Source: CAIWHR01 sp963781285 (GTDB lineage: Bacteria; Pseudomonadota; Gammaproteobacteria; Burkholderiales; Casimicrobiaceae). From it: a DNA stretch of 64,000 nucleotides. The notes below the pieces were generated by a model that did not search any database, was not told the origin of the DNA, and worked only from the letters and a program-made list of their open reading frames with translations. The position numbers were made by a program, and so were the translations under genes. The stretch spans positions 62,001 through 126,000 of the forward strand of contig CAWAFI010000006.1 in assembly GCA_963781285.1 (NCBI GenBank). Direction: 5' to 3'. Shown here piece after piece: positions 45,477 through 55,200 of the stretch. Position 1 is the stretch's first letter. Every line of letters begins with the position of its first letter.

Positions 45477-46487
45477 TCACAAGAACATCAAGCCAACCCC
45501 CACGCGAAGGCGTCCGCGGGGTCGAAGATCAGGCTCGCGTCGAGCGTCACGTGTGCGCGCCCATGGATCAGCGGCAGCACTGCATTCGCGGGCACATCCG
45601 GCAAGCGGTGCCGCCGGGCGCGCGTAGCGGCCGGTGAAGACGCTGCCGATCACGCTTTCCTGGCGCCAGGTGGCACCGGGTGCCAGCTTGCCGTCGGCGG
45701 CGAGGCACGCGAGCTTGGCGCTCGTGCCCGTGCCGCATGGCGAACGGTCATAGGCCCCGCCCGGGCAGAGCACGAAGTTGCGGGCATCGTTGCGCGGATC
45801 GGCCGCCGGTCCGACAAGCTCGATATGGTCGATCTCCGCGCCAGCGGGCCCGGTCACGCCTTGTTGCCGCAGCGCGTCGCGCACGCTCGACGCGAACGCG
45901 GCAAGCTCGCCGACGCGGCCCGCTTCGATCGGCAGGCCATGGTCGCCGCACAGGAAGAACCAGTTGCCGCCCCATGCCACGTCGCCATGCACGACGCCGC
46001 GACCGGGAACTTCCACGCGCACGTGCGCCGCGTGACGGTACGACGGTACGTTGGCCACGGTCACCGTTCCGTCGGCATGCAAGGTCGTGGTGACGGTACC
46101 GACCGGCGTTTCGATCCGGTGATCGCCTGGCTGCACGCGACCGAGATACGCCAGCGTCGCGACCAGGCCGATCGTGCCGTGGCCGCACATGCCGATGTAC
46201 CCGACGTTGTTGAAGAAGATCACGCCGCAGGTACTGGTGGCGTCGACCGGCGCGCACAGGAGCGCCCCCACGAGCACGTCCGAGCCGCGCGGTTCGTTGA
46301 CGATCGCACGGCGCCACGCATCGTGCGTCTCGCGAAACCGATTCCGGCGCATCGCCATGTCGCCGGCGCCGAGCTCGGGGCCGCCGCTGACGACCACGCG
46401 CGTGGGTTCACCGCCGGTGTGGGAGTCGATGACGCGAATCGGTACGGTTGAAGGGGAGGTCACATCGGCGCGGGGCAGAAGAGGCAA
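45477..46487 (-). CDS. 4-hydroxyproline epimerase/proline racemase family, C-terminus frameshifted
   Basis: 336 residues in frame. Both catalytic Cys are present: Cys101 in GMCGHGTIG and Cys251 in DRSPCGTGTSAK, as in 4-hydroxyproline 2-epimerase and proline racemase (dehydratases lose the first). It starts SPSTVPIRVIDSHTGGEPTR. The last ~45 residues of this frame are non-homologous. One base (+1) near 45615 puts the real end in another frame: HGRAHVTLDASLIFDPADAF, stop at 45488-45490, 332 residues. It converts trans-4-hydroxy-L-proline to the cis-D epimer for the adjacent dehydrogenase. Confidence 0.9.
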   Translation of the reverse strand: MPLLPRADVTSPSTVPIRVIDSHTGGEPTRVVVSGGPELGAGDMAMRRNRFRETHDAWRRAIVNEPRGSDVLVGALLCAPVDATSTCGVIFFNNVGYIGMCGHGTIGLVATLAYLGRVQPGDHRIETPVGTVTTTLHADGTVTVANVPSYRHAAHVRVEVPGRGVVHGDVAWGGNWFFLCGDHGLPIEAGRVGELAAFASSVRDALRQQGVTGPAGAEIDHIELVGPAADPRNDARNFVLCPGGAYDRSPCGTGTSAKLACLAADGKLAPGATWRQESVIGSVFTGRYARPAAPLAGCARECSAAADPWARTRDARREPDLRPRGRLRVGVGLMFL

Positions 46488-46642
46488 AGTGGCACGGGAG
46501 AACTGGCTGCGGTCGCGGGCGTACTGTCCCCAGTGTCAACGGTCAAGGCTTCTCCGGTCGCCGAGAGCATTGGATCCGATTGGCAATGATACCCGCGAAC
46601 GAAGTGAGGATAGGCGAGCCATGTTCGCGCTAGAATCCGCGC

Positions 46643-47362
46643 ATGATCGACCTTCGGCAAGGCCATGACCGCACCGTGCTGCGGTCGTCGATCAGCCACC
46701 TATGTGTTGCCCTGATGCTCAGCGTGCCGAGCATGCTGGCAGCGCCCGCGGCACATGCGCAATCCGAGCAGCGGACAGTGGTCAGCGCCGCGGCCCTTAC
46801 GCTCACGACCTTCCTCAGCGACCCGGACATGGCCTGGCTGCGCCGGAACTTCGGACGCGCCAAGGCTGTGATGATCGCGCCGGACGTAACCAAGGGGAGC
46901 TTCATCATCGGTGGTTCAACCGGACGCGCCGTCGTCGTGGCACGCAACCCCAAGACGGGTAGCTGGGCGGGCCCCGCGTTCTACAGAGTTGGCACAGCAA
47001 GTGTAGGCGTCCAGGCCGGCTTCTCCGTGTCTGAGATGGTTAGCCTGGTGATGACCGAGAAAGCTCTCAACACCATGCTTTCAGGATCGTTGTCGATGGG
47101 TGGCAATGTCGCTATCGTGGTAGGGCCGATCGGAGCCGGTTCGCAGTCGGACTTTTTCGCCGATATCGTCTCCTTCAGTCGCTCCGCCGGCGTCTACGTC
47201 GGCGCGGATCTGAGTGGGATAGTCGTCTCCGCTGCCGACGACTGGAACGCGCTTTACTACGGCCGGCCTGTCCGCGCGGAGGACATCCTGGTACGAATGA
47301 ACGCCAACAATCGGCACGCCAGTCAGCTACTGAACCTGGTTGCAGCCGCCGCAAAGAATTAG
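46643..47362 (+). CDS. SYLF-domain (YSC84-like) lipid-binding protein
   Basis: 239 residues with an N-terminal hydrophobic signal (VALMLSVPSMLAAPAAHAQ, cleavage about 39). The SYLF core reads GRAKAVMIAPDVTKGSFIIG, SWAGPAFYRVGTASVGVQAG, SLVMTEKALNTMLSGS and FSRSAGVYVGADLSGIVVSA. In eukaryotes this domain binds phosphoinositides; bacterial members are secreted or periplasmic with unclear role. It stands alone. Confidence 0.93.
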   Translation: MIDLRQGHDRTVLRSSISHLCVALMLSVPSMLAAPAAHAQSEQRTVVSAAALTLTTFLSDPDMAWLRRNFGRAKAVMIAPDVTKGSFIIGGSTGRAVVVARNPKTGSWAGPAFYRVGTASVGVQAGFSVSEMVSLVMTEKALNTMLSGSLSMGGNVAIVVGPIGAGSQSDFFADIVSFSRSAGVYVGADLSGIVVSAADDWNALYYGRPVRAEDILVRMNANNRHASQLLNLVAAAAKN

Positions 47363-47411
47363 CCATGCACAAGTGACTCATGGCCGGCGCGAATAGCTGC
47401 TGCCCGGCGGC

Positions 47412-49235
47412 ATGATCGGCGGGTTCGCAACGCTGCGGTACAGTCGCCACGCAGTGCACTTGGCGTTGGCGGCGACTTTTTTCGCGCTTGGTTCGATCGC
47501 GGTGCCCGCTGTCGCCGCCGATCCGGCGAAGACGCTGCGCGTTGTCCTTACGAGCGCCGAGATGAGCTTCGACCCGCAGTTCTCCGCTGATGCGGGCACC
47601 GACGGCATCATCGACCACATCTACGATTCGATGCTGGACTATGACTACCTCGCGCGACCGGTGCAGCTCGTGCCGCGGACGCTCGTCGCGATGCCGACGG
47701 TCGAAAACGGCGGCGCGACGTACGTTTTCAAGCTGAAACAAGGAATTTTCTTCACGCCGGACCCGGCCTTCAAAGGCAAGCCGCGCGAGCTTACGGCCGG
47801 TGATCAGGCGTATGCGTTGAAGCGCCTGCTCGATCCCGCGGTGAAAAGTCCGTGGCTGTGGTTGATCGAGGGCAAGATCGTCGGCGCGGACGAGCCGCGC
47901 GCGAAGGCTCTGAAGTCGGGGAAATTCGACTATGACGCGCCGATTCCCGGGCTCGAGGTCGTCGATCGCTACACGTTGCGCATCCGCCTCAAGCAACCCG
48001 ATCTGCGCTTCCTCTACGTGTTCGCCGTGCCAAACACCGCCGCCGTGGCGCGCGAGGTCGTGGAGACGTATGGACCCGATTTCGGCGCGCACCCGGTCGG
48101 CACCGGGCCCTACATGCTCGGCGAGTACCAACGCAGTGCGAAGATCGTGCTGGTCGCGAATTCCGGTTTCCGCGAGACGACGTATCTGCCCGCGGGACCG
48201 ATGCCCCCGGAGGCATTGCCGATCGCGGCTGCGCTCAAGGGAAAGAAGCTGCCGCTCGTCGGTCGCATCCATATCACGATCATCGACGAAGGTCAGGCCG
48301 TGTGGCTCGCGTTCGCCAACCGGGAGCTCGACCTGCTCGAGCGACTGCCGTCGGATTTCGTCGAACAGGCGCTCGCCAACGGCAAGCTCCGACCCGACCT
48401 CGCGACCAAGGGTATCCGGCACGAGGTGTTGCTGCGGCCGAACACGCGTTGGACCTACTTCAACATGGACGACGCAGTCGTCGGAGGCTACACGCCGGAG
48501 AAGATCGCGCTGCGCCGGGCGATCGGCATGGGCTACGACGTGAACGAATACATCCGTGTCATCCTCAAGGGCCGTGCCGTCCCGGCAACGAGCCCGATTC
48601 CACCGGACATCGTCGGCTACGACCCGGGACTGAGGACCACGGCGCAACTCCACGACCCCGCAGCGGCGCGGGCGTTGCTGGACCGGTTCGGATACAAGGA
48701 CCGCGACGGCGACGGGTACCGCGAGGCGCCGGACGCCAAGGCGCTGGCGCTCGAACGCTGGTCGGCGCCGACATCGCTGGCGCGACAGGAAGACGAGCAA
48801 TGGAAGAAGAACATGGACGCGATCGGCCTCAAGATCGTGTTCCGGAAGGATCGCCTCCAGGAGCTGCGCAAGATGGCGCGGCAGGGCAAGATTCCGATGC
48901 GCACCGACGGCTGGAACGCCGATTACCCGGATGCCGAGAATTTCATGCAACTGCTTTACGGGCCGAACGTGGGGCAGGAAAACCACGCGCGGTTCAGCCT
49001 GCCGGAGTTCGACAAGCTCTACGACGCGGCGCGCCAGCTACCCGATTCACCCGAACGCACCAGACTCTTCGACCGGATGACCGAACTGGTTCTCGCGTAT
49101 GCGCCCTGGCGGCTGATGGAACACCGGATCGAGGATCACTTGCTGCAGGCGTGGATCCGGAACTACAAGCCGCACCCGGTCAGGTCCGCGATCTGGCGGT
49201 ACGTCGACATCGATCCGACGCAACGTCCGAAATGA
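47412..49235 (+). CDS. Peptide/nickel ABC-type substrate-binding protein (SBP_bac_5 family), orphan
   Basis: 607 residues. A signal peptide (about 12-35, HLALAATFFALGSIAVPAVA) precedes DPAKTLRVVLTSAEMSFDPQ, the usual SBP_bac_5 start, with FTAGDQAYALKRLLDP-type and GTGPYMLGEYQRSAKIVLVA motifs. No lipobox. The usual DppBCDF permease and ATPases are absent next to it, so it must use a distant transporter. It follows the SYLF gene by 49 bp and the Hyp cluster, which may suggest peptide-derived hydroxyproline uptake, but this is inference. Confidence 0.92.
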   Translation: MIGGFATLRYSRHAVHLALAATFFALGSIAVPAVAADPAKTLRVVLTSAEMSFDPQFSADAGTDGIIDHIYDSMLDYDYLARPVQLVPRTLVAMPTVENGGATYVFKLKQGIFFTPDPAFKGKPRELTAGDQAYALKRLLDPAVKSPWLWLIEGKIVGADEPRAKALKSGKFDYDAPIPGLEVVDRYTLRIRLKQPDLRFLYVFAVPNTAAVAREVVETYGPDFGAHPVGTGPYMLGEYQRSAKIVLVANSGFRETTYLPAGPMPPEALPIAAALKGKKLPLVGRIHITIIDEGQAVWLAFANRELDLLERLPSDFVEQALANGKLRPDLATKGIRHEVLLRPNTRWTYFNMDDAVVGGYTPEKIALRRAIGMGYDVNEYIRVILKGRAVPATSPIPPDIVGYDPGLRTTAQLHDPAAARALLDRFGYKDRDGDGYREAPDAKALALERWSAPTSLARQEDEQWKKNMDAIGLKIVFRKDRLQELRKMARQGKIPMRTDGWNADYPDAENFMQLLYGPNVGQENHARFSLPEFDKLYDAARQLPDSPERTRLFDRMTELVLAYAPWRLMEHRIEDHLLQAWIRNYKPHPVRSAIWRYVDIDPTQRPK

Positions 49236-49539
49236 GTGCCAACGGCAGCTCTTGGCCGCTGCGCCGCTGCGTGTGAGCTCCGTCTTCGTCCAGCGCGACA
49301 TGCGCGATAGGGTGGGGCTTGCTCCGGACTTTGCTGGACGAGGCACCGATGCGGCTGCTTGGCGCCCACACCACGGGTGACTGCCTCCGTCACGCGGTCA
49401 AGGTCGACGTGAAACCGAACATGACGGCTTCCGTGCATTTCAACCCTACCAGCGCGCATTGTGTCTTGCCGCGCTGGAGCCCGGCGGCCCCCTCCCGTAA
49501 TCTTGCCCTGTGACAAGCAGGCGACGAGAGGGCAACAAG
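49236..49539. other. Intergenic region upstream of the LytS-type kinase
   Basis: 304 bp, GC-rich. I see no gene, repeat or terminator of note. A purine-rich GAGAGGGC about 10 bp before 49540 serves as ribosome site of the next gene. Confidence 0.45.
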
Positions 49540-50493
49540 ATGAGTACCGACCAACGCAGCCCGGGCACCTCCAACGCCGCGGCGCCTGGCAAAGGCGATC
49601 CTGCGTCGCGGCCCATGGGCATCCGACAAGCCTTCCGCGAGATCCGCAAGGGCATCGTCGTGATGTGGTGGGGTTTCTTCGACTGGGTGGCCGTCGTATC
49701 GTGGAAGGCGCTGCTGCTCGTTTCGTTCCTGAGCCTGATACTGGGTGGCGGCGTATTGAAGCTTCCCACCCTGACCTTTCTGCTCATCGTCGCCTCCTTC
49801 ATCATCAAGGTGGTGGCGGGCGGCAAGCGCAGAGCGGAACTGACCGCCAACGAGGCCACCCAGCGGGCCGAAACCGAACAGCTCGAGCGCACCGTGCTGG
49901 AAGCGCGCATGGAAGCGCTGCAGGCCCAGATCGAGCCGCATTTCCTCTTCAATACGTTGGGCAGCATCGACCAGCTCATCCAGACCGACCCGCCGCGCGC
50001 CTCCAAGATGCAGCAGAGCCTGATCCGCTACCTGCGCTCGGCCATGCCGCAGATGCGCGAAGGCAGCCGACCCACGCTGGGCCAGCAGGTCAATCTTTGC
50101 AGCGCCTTCCTGGAGATCATGGCGGTGCGAATGGAAGGACGCCTGCAGTCGGTGGTGATCGTGCCGGAAGGCTTGAAATCGGCGGTGTTCCCATCGATGA
50201 TGTTGCAGACCCTGGTGGAAAACGCCATCAAGCATGGCCTGGAACCGAAGCCCGAGGGCGGCCTGCTCGAGATCGGCGCCGAGATCGTCGACGGCCAGTT
50301 GGCCGTCCACGTGCGCGACACCGGCATCGGCTTCATGCCGAAAGCCGAAGGTGGCGTGGGACTGGCCAATGTCCGCGAGCGGTTGAAGGCGTTGTACAAC
50401 GGCCGGGCCGAGCTGATCATCAGCGTGCCGCCCGCGGGCGGCACCTGTGCCACGATCAAAGTGCCCTACGAAATCGTCCCCGCCCCAGCCTGA
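49540..50493 (+). CDS. LytS/YehU-type sensor histidine kinase
   Basis: 317 residues. Two membrane helices (about 45-70 and 74-93) are followed by the His_kinase (PF06580-type) region, with the phospho-acceptor His134 in QAQIEPHFLFNTLGSIDQLI. Then a HATPase-like domain: LVENAIKHGLEP (N-box), DTGIGFMPKAEGGVGLANVR. The short periplasmic loop gives little room for a sensor. It is followed 16 bp later by a LytTR regulator, its cognate partner. ATG 49540 is chosen as the N-terminus of the family. Confidence 0.93.
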   Translation: MSTDQRSPGTSNAAAPGKGDPASRPMGIRQAFREIRKGIVVMWWGFFDWVAVVSWKALLLVSFLSLILGGGVLKLPTLTFLLIVASFIIKVVAGGKRRAELTANEATQRAETEQLERTVLEARMEALQAQIEPHFLFNTLGSIDQLIQTDPPRASKMQQSLIRYLRSAMPQMREGSRPTLGQQVNLCSAFLEIMAVRMEGRLQSVVIVPEGLKSAVFPSMMLQTLVENAIKHGLEPKPEGGLLEIGAEIVDGQLAVHVRDTGIGFMPKAEGGVGLANVRERLKALYNGRAELIISVPPAGGTCATIKVPYEIVPAPA

Positions 50494-50509
50494 TTGGACG
50501 AGTGCCCGC

Positions 50510-51283
50510 ATGCACCCCTCGCCCGCCCCCACCGCCGTCGTCGCCGACGATGAACGCCTGATGCGCGATCAGATCGTTGCCCGCCTGAAGGAAGCGTGGC
50601 CCGAACTCTTGATTGTGGGTGAGGCCAGCAATGGCACCGAGGCAATAGCCCTCGTGCAGAGCGAGGAACCCGATATCGTCTTTCTCGATATCAGGATGCC
50701 CGGGATGGACGGCATCCAGGCGGCCCAGGCGCTGGCCGGCAAGGTCCATGTGGTCTTCGTCACCGCCCACGATGAATACGCCATCCGCGCCTTCGAGCAT
50801 GGCGCGGTCGATTATCTGCTGAAGCCGGCCGAGCCGGAGCGGCTGGCGCTGACCTGCGAGCGCCTGCGCGCGCGGCTCAAGCAAGCGCCGGATCCGATGA
50901 CTGACCTACTGGCGCAGCTGTCGCAACGACTCGGGGCGGGCGGCGTGAAACCGCGCGAATACATGCGTTGGGTACAGGCCAGCGTGGGCGCCAATATACG
51001 GATGATCCCGACCAGCGACATCCTGTTCTTCCGCGCCGAGGACAAATACACCCGGGTGCAGACCCAGAGTTTCGAAGCCCTGATCCGCAAGCCGATCAAA
51101 GAGCTGATCGACGAGCTGGACCCGAACGAATTCTGGCAAATCCATCGTGCCACCGTGGTTCGCGTCGACGCGGTCGAGCAGGTCAGCCGCAACTTCCGCG
51201 GTCATCAGGTAGTGCACGTGAAGGGCAGCGAGGAAAAACTCGAAGTGAGCCGCAGCTTCAATCATCTGTTCAAGCAGATGTAG
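50510..51283 (+). CDS. LytTR-type response regulator
   Basis: 257 residues. The receiver domain (about 8-125) has the phosphate acceptor Asp60 in EEPDIVFLDIRMPG, the acidic pair in AVVADDERLM and Lys in DYLLKPAEPERL. The LytTR DNA-binding domain (about 155-255) contains SDILFFRAEDKYTRVQT and a terminal EEKLEVSRSFNHLFKQM. It controls genes from direct repeats in the manner of AlgR/LytR; the targets are not evident nearby, unless the peptide-binding or Cys-rich genes are regulated. Confidence 0.94.
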   Translation: MHPSPAPTAVVADDERLMRDQIVARLKEAWPELLIVGEASNGTEAIALVQSEEPDIVFLDIRMPGMDGIQAAQALAGKVHVVFVTAHDEYAIRAFEHGAVDYLLKPAEPERLALTCERLRARLKQAPDPMTDLLAQLSQRLGAGGVKPREYMRWVQASVGANIRMIPTSDILFFRAEDKYTRVQTQSFEALIRKPIKELIDELDPNEFWQIHRATVVRVDAVEQVSRNFRGHQVVHVKGSEEKLEVSRSFNHLFKQM

Positions 51284-51725
51284 GCTCGCCGGCGCTAGCC
51301 CATGGCGGACCGCGCTCTTCGCAACGAGCGCGCGCGTCGCTCTCGTTGTTGAGAAACTCAAAGCAACGCGTCTGCCCCTCCTCGATGACGGAGATTTCGA
51401 TCCGGGAAATGAGCGGGGCGCTTCCCCTTCGTCGCGGAATCGTCAAGCCTCGGGCCAACCTGGCCTGGGGACGTCCAACACCAGATCGAGTGACGAGATG
51501 CACTGTTGATAACAATTCGTTCGTCCCCCAAAAGCTGCCACCTGTTCGCCCGCTGTCCAGCGCACGCGTTCCGCATGGCACGATGATGGCGTGTCAGGCT
51601 CAGCGACACTCGCGCAAGCGGTGTCGAACTTCCTACCCCGTCCGCGAAATGCCGATCGAGCGACGCAATCCCGGATCCCGCGCTGGCGCTAGGCGCTGGT
51701 ACGGCCCCCTTGAGGAATTCAACCT
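51284..51725. other. Intergenic region without confident gene
   Basis: 442 bp. An AT-richer patch around 51506-51530 (TTGATAACAATTCGTTCGTC) is unlike the surroundings and could hold a promoter or a gene remnant. Both strands have open frames without homology I recognise. Confidence 0.4.
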
Positions 51726-52136
51726 TTGATTGCGCTGGTCCTCGCTGTCGCGCTGCTGATCGCGCTGGCGCTGTGGTGGCGCCACGTGGGAAAGCGGCTT
51801 CACTCCGGCGCAGCCCGCATGGGGGACCCCAAGGGCCGCTCCGACAACTACCACTGCGTCGAGTTGCATTTCCGCCGCGATGCCTGCGATGCGGCCAAGC
51901 GAGTCGGGACAAAGCGATTCCTGCCCGGTGAGGCACCCGCAATCCCCGTGTCGGGATGTGACGCTGCCAGGTGTACTTGCCGCTATGTGCATCATGAGGA
52001 CCGCAGGCACAGCGACCGGCGCAACCCTTTCCAGTACGCGAGCCTGCCCCCAGCCTCGGCGGGGGGAGATCGCCGCACAAAGAGAGACCGCCGCAGGCCT
52101 GCGAAGACCCCTTTCAGCCCGAAGATAGGGCGATAA
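51726..52136 (+). CDS. Small Cys-rich membrane-anchored protein, uncharacterised family
   Basis: 136 residues from a TTG preceded by GAGGAA. An N-terminal helix (LVLAVALLIALALWWRHV, 4-20) is followed by YHCVELHFRRDACDAAKRVG, FLPGEAPAIPVSGCDAARCT and CRYVHHEDRRHSDRRNPFQY. The CxC-Arg-Tyr-Val-His-His-Glu-Asp-Arg-Arg run is conserved in a family of small proteins of many proteobacteria. Four or five Cys with His could bind a metal. The function is unknown. Confidence 0.8.
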   Translation: MIALVLAVALLIALALWWRHVGKRLHSGAARMGDPKGRSDNYHCVELHFRRDACDAAKRVGTKRFLPGEAPAIPVSGCDAARCTCRYVHHEDRRHSDRRNPFQYASLPPASAGGDRRTKRDRRRPAKTPFSPKIGR

Positions 52137-52284
52137 GCGCTCGCTGCATCGCCGTTACGCCCGAGGCCCTTGGTTCGTCGCCTCGTCCCAGCGGATCCCC
52201 GGCGCAATCGAGCCTGATATAGCGCCGAGATCGAGCGGCGCCATACGCGATCCGCAAGCGTTCCATCGCTGCGCGCGATCTGAC

Positions 52285-55200
52285 CTACATGCTCCGCCGA
52301 TACTGACCGCCGACCTCGAACAGCGCGTTGGTGATCTGCCCCAGTGAGCAGACACGAACGGTGTTCACGAGTTCGGCGAAAACGTTGCCGTTCTCGATCA
52401 CCGTGCGTTTGAGCTTCTCCAGCGCCTTCGGCGCCGCCTTCGCGTTGCGGGCTTGAAAGTCGTCCAGCCGCGTCAACTGCGAACGCTTTTCGTCGTCGGT
52501 TGATCGCGCCAGCTCGAGCTTCGTTGGCGCCGCGTCGCCGTGCGGGTTGCGGAACGTGTTGACGCCGACGATCGGATAGCTGCCGTCGTGCTTCTTGTGC
52601 TCGTAGTAGAGCGATTCCTCCTGGATCTTGCCGCGCTGGTAGCCGGTCTCCATCGCGCCCAGTACGCCGCCGCGCTCGGAAATCGCCTCGAACTCCTTCA
52701 GCACCGCTTCCTCGACGAGGTCGGTCAGCTCCTCGATGATGAAGCTGCCCTGGTTCGGGTTCTCGTTCTTGCCGAGGCCCCATTCGCGGTTGATGATGAG
52801 CTGGATCGCCATCGCGCGGCGCACGCTCTCCTCGGTCGGCGTGGTGATCGCCTCGTCGTAGGCGTTCGTGTGCAGGCTGTTGGTGTTGTCGTAGGTCGAG
52901 ATCAGCGCCTGGAGCGTGGTGCGGATGTCGTTGAACGCGACCTCCTGGGCGTGCAGGCTTCGACCGCTCGTCTGCGAGTGGAACTTGAGCTTCTGGCCGC
53001 GCTCGTTGGCGCCGTAGCGTTCACGCATCGCCACCGCCCAGATGCGCCGCGCGACACGGCCGATCACCGCGTACTCGGGATCCATTCCATAGCTGAAGAA
53101 GAATGACAGGTTCGGCGCGAAGTCGTCGATGCGCATGCCGCGCGCGAGGTACGCCTCGACAAACGTGAAGCCGTTCGACAGCGTGAACGCGAGCTGGCTG
53201 ATCGGATTCGCCCCCGCCTCGGCGATGTGGTAGCCGGAGATCGACACCGAGTAGAAATTCTTCACGTCGTGCTGGACGAAGTACTCCTGGATGTCGCCCA
53301 TCACCTTCAGGCTGAACTCGGTCGAGAAGATGCAGGTGTTCTGGCCCTGGTCTTCCTTCAGGATGTCCGCCTGCACGGTGCCGCGAACCGTGGACAGCGC
53401 CCACACCTTGATCTTGTCCGCTTCGTCGTCGGTAGGGTCGCGGTTGTTGTCGGTCCTGAACTTTTCCAGTTGCTGGTCGATCGCGGTATTGAGGAACATC
53501 GCCAGGATCGTCGGCGCGGGCCCGTTGATCGTCATCGACACCGAATTGTTTGGCGCGCAGAGGTCGAAGCCCGAGTAGAGCACCTTCATGTCGTCGAGGG
53601 TGGCGATCGACACCCCCGAGTTGCCGACCTTGCCGTAGATGTCGGGGCGCGGATCCGGGTCGTTGCCGTAGAGCGTGACCGAGTCGAACGCGGTGGACAG
53701 CCGCTTGGCCGGCATGTTGTCGGCCAGCAGATGGAAGCGCTTGTTGGTGCGGAACGCGTCGCCCTCGCCGGCGAACATCCGCGTCGGATCCTCGTTCTCG
53801 CGCTTGAACGCGAACACGCCGGCGGTGAAGGGGAAGCTGCCGGGAACGTTTTCGGTCAACTGCCAGTGCAGGATCTCGCCGTCGTCCTCGTATTTCGGCA
53901 GTGCGACCTTCGGGATGTGCGTGCCGGAGAGCGAGACGGTGGTGAGCGCGCTGCGGAACTCCTTGCCGCGGATCTTGACCACGTATTCGTCGCCGGAGTA
54001 GGCAGCCTTCGTCTTCGGCCACATGTCGAGCAGCTTCCTCGAGCGGGCGTCGAGCTTCGCTTCACGATCGGCAACCAGCGAATCGAGGTCCTTGTTTTCG
54101 CCATCAGCCTTGATGCCCAGCATCCCCTTCGTTGCCCGCAGCTGCTGGCGCTCCCGCGCAGTCTTCGCCTGTTCCTTCGCCCGCGCGTGGTAGCCGCGAA
54201 TCGTCTCGGCGATTTCCGCGAGATAACGCGACCGCGCGGACGGCACGATGGCGCTCTGCACGGTCGAGTACTTGGTCGTGACCGGTGCAAGCTTCCCCGG
54301 GGCGAGCTTCAACCCCTTGGTGGCGAGCTGCGCAGCCAGCGCCTGATACAACGCAGTAATGCCGTCGTCGTTGAAGCGCGCTGCGATCGTCCCGTAGACC
54401 GGCATCTCGTCGGGTGACTCCTTGAACCGCTCACGGTTGCGCTGATATTGCTTCCTCACGTCGCGCAACGCGTCGGCCGCGCCGCGGCGGTCGAACTTGT
54501 TGATCGCGACGAAGTCGGCGAAGTCGAGCATGTCGATCTTCTCCAGCTGCGACGCGGCGCCGAACTCGGGCGTCATCACGTAGACCGAGACGTCGACCAG
54601 CGGCACGATCGCCGCGTCGCCCTGCCCGATGCCCGAGGTCTCGACCAGCACGATGTCGAAGCCGGCGACCTTGCATGCGGCGATCACTTCCGGCAGCGCC
54701 TTGCTCACTTCGCTGCCCGCATCGCGCGTGGCGAGTGAGCGCATGTAGATGTTCGGATGTTCGATCGCGTTCATCCGGATGCGGTCGCCCAGCAGCGCGC
54801 CGCCCGATTTCCGTCGCGACGGGTCGATCGAGACAATCGCGATCTTGAGCTTGTCCTGCTGGTCCAGGCGGAACCGGCGGACGATCTCGTCGGTGAGCGA
54901 GCTCTTGCCCGCGCCGCCGGTACCGGTGATACCGAGTGTCGGTACCTTCGCCTTCGCCGCCGCGGCAAGCAGGGCGTCGCGCGTCTTTGCCGGCACCGTC
55001 CCCGCCTCCAGACCCGTGATCATCCGTGCCAGCGCGCGGACCCGTGCATAGTGATCGCCGGCCGTCAACGCCGCGATGTCCGCGGGCAGATCCTTGGCAA
55101 GGTCGACATCGGATGCGGCGACGATCTCGCTGATCATTCCCTGGAGGCCCAACCGCTGGCCGTCCTCCGGCGAGAAGATCCGCGCAACGCCGTAGTCGTG

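Noticed and set aside
47175..48986. 603-codon minus-strand frame over the peptide-binding protein
   Set aside because: No signal, domain or start site; the sense frame is a full SBP_bac_5 protein.
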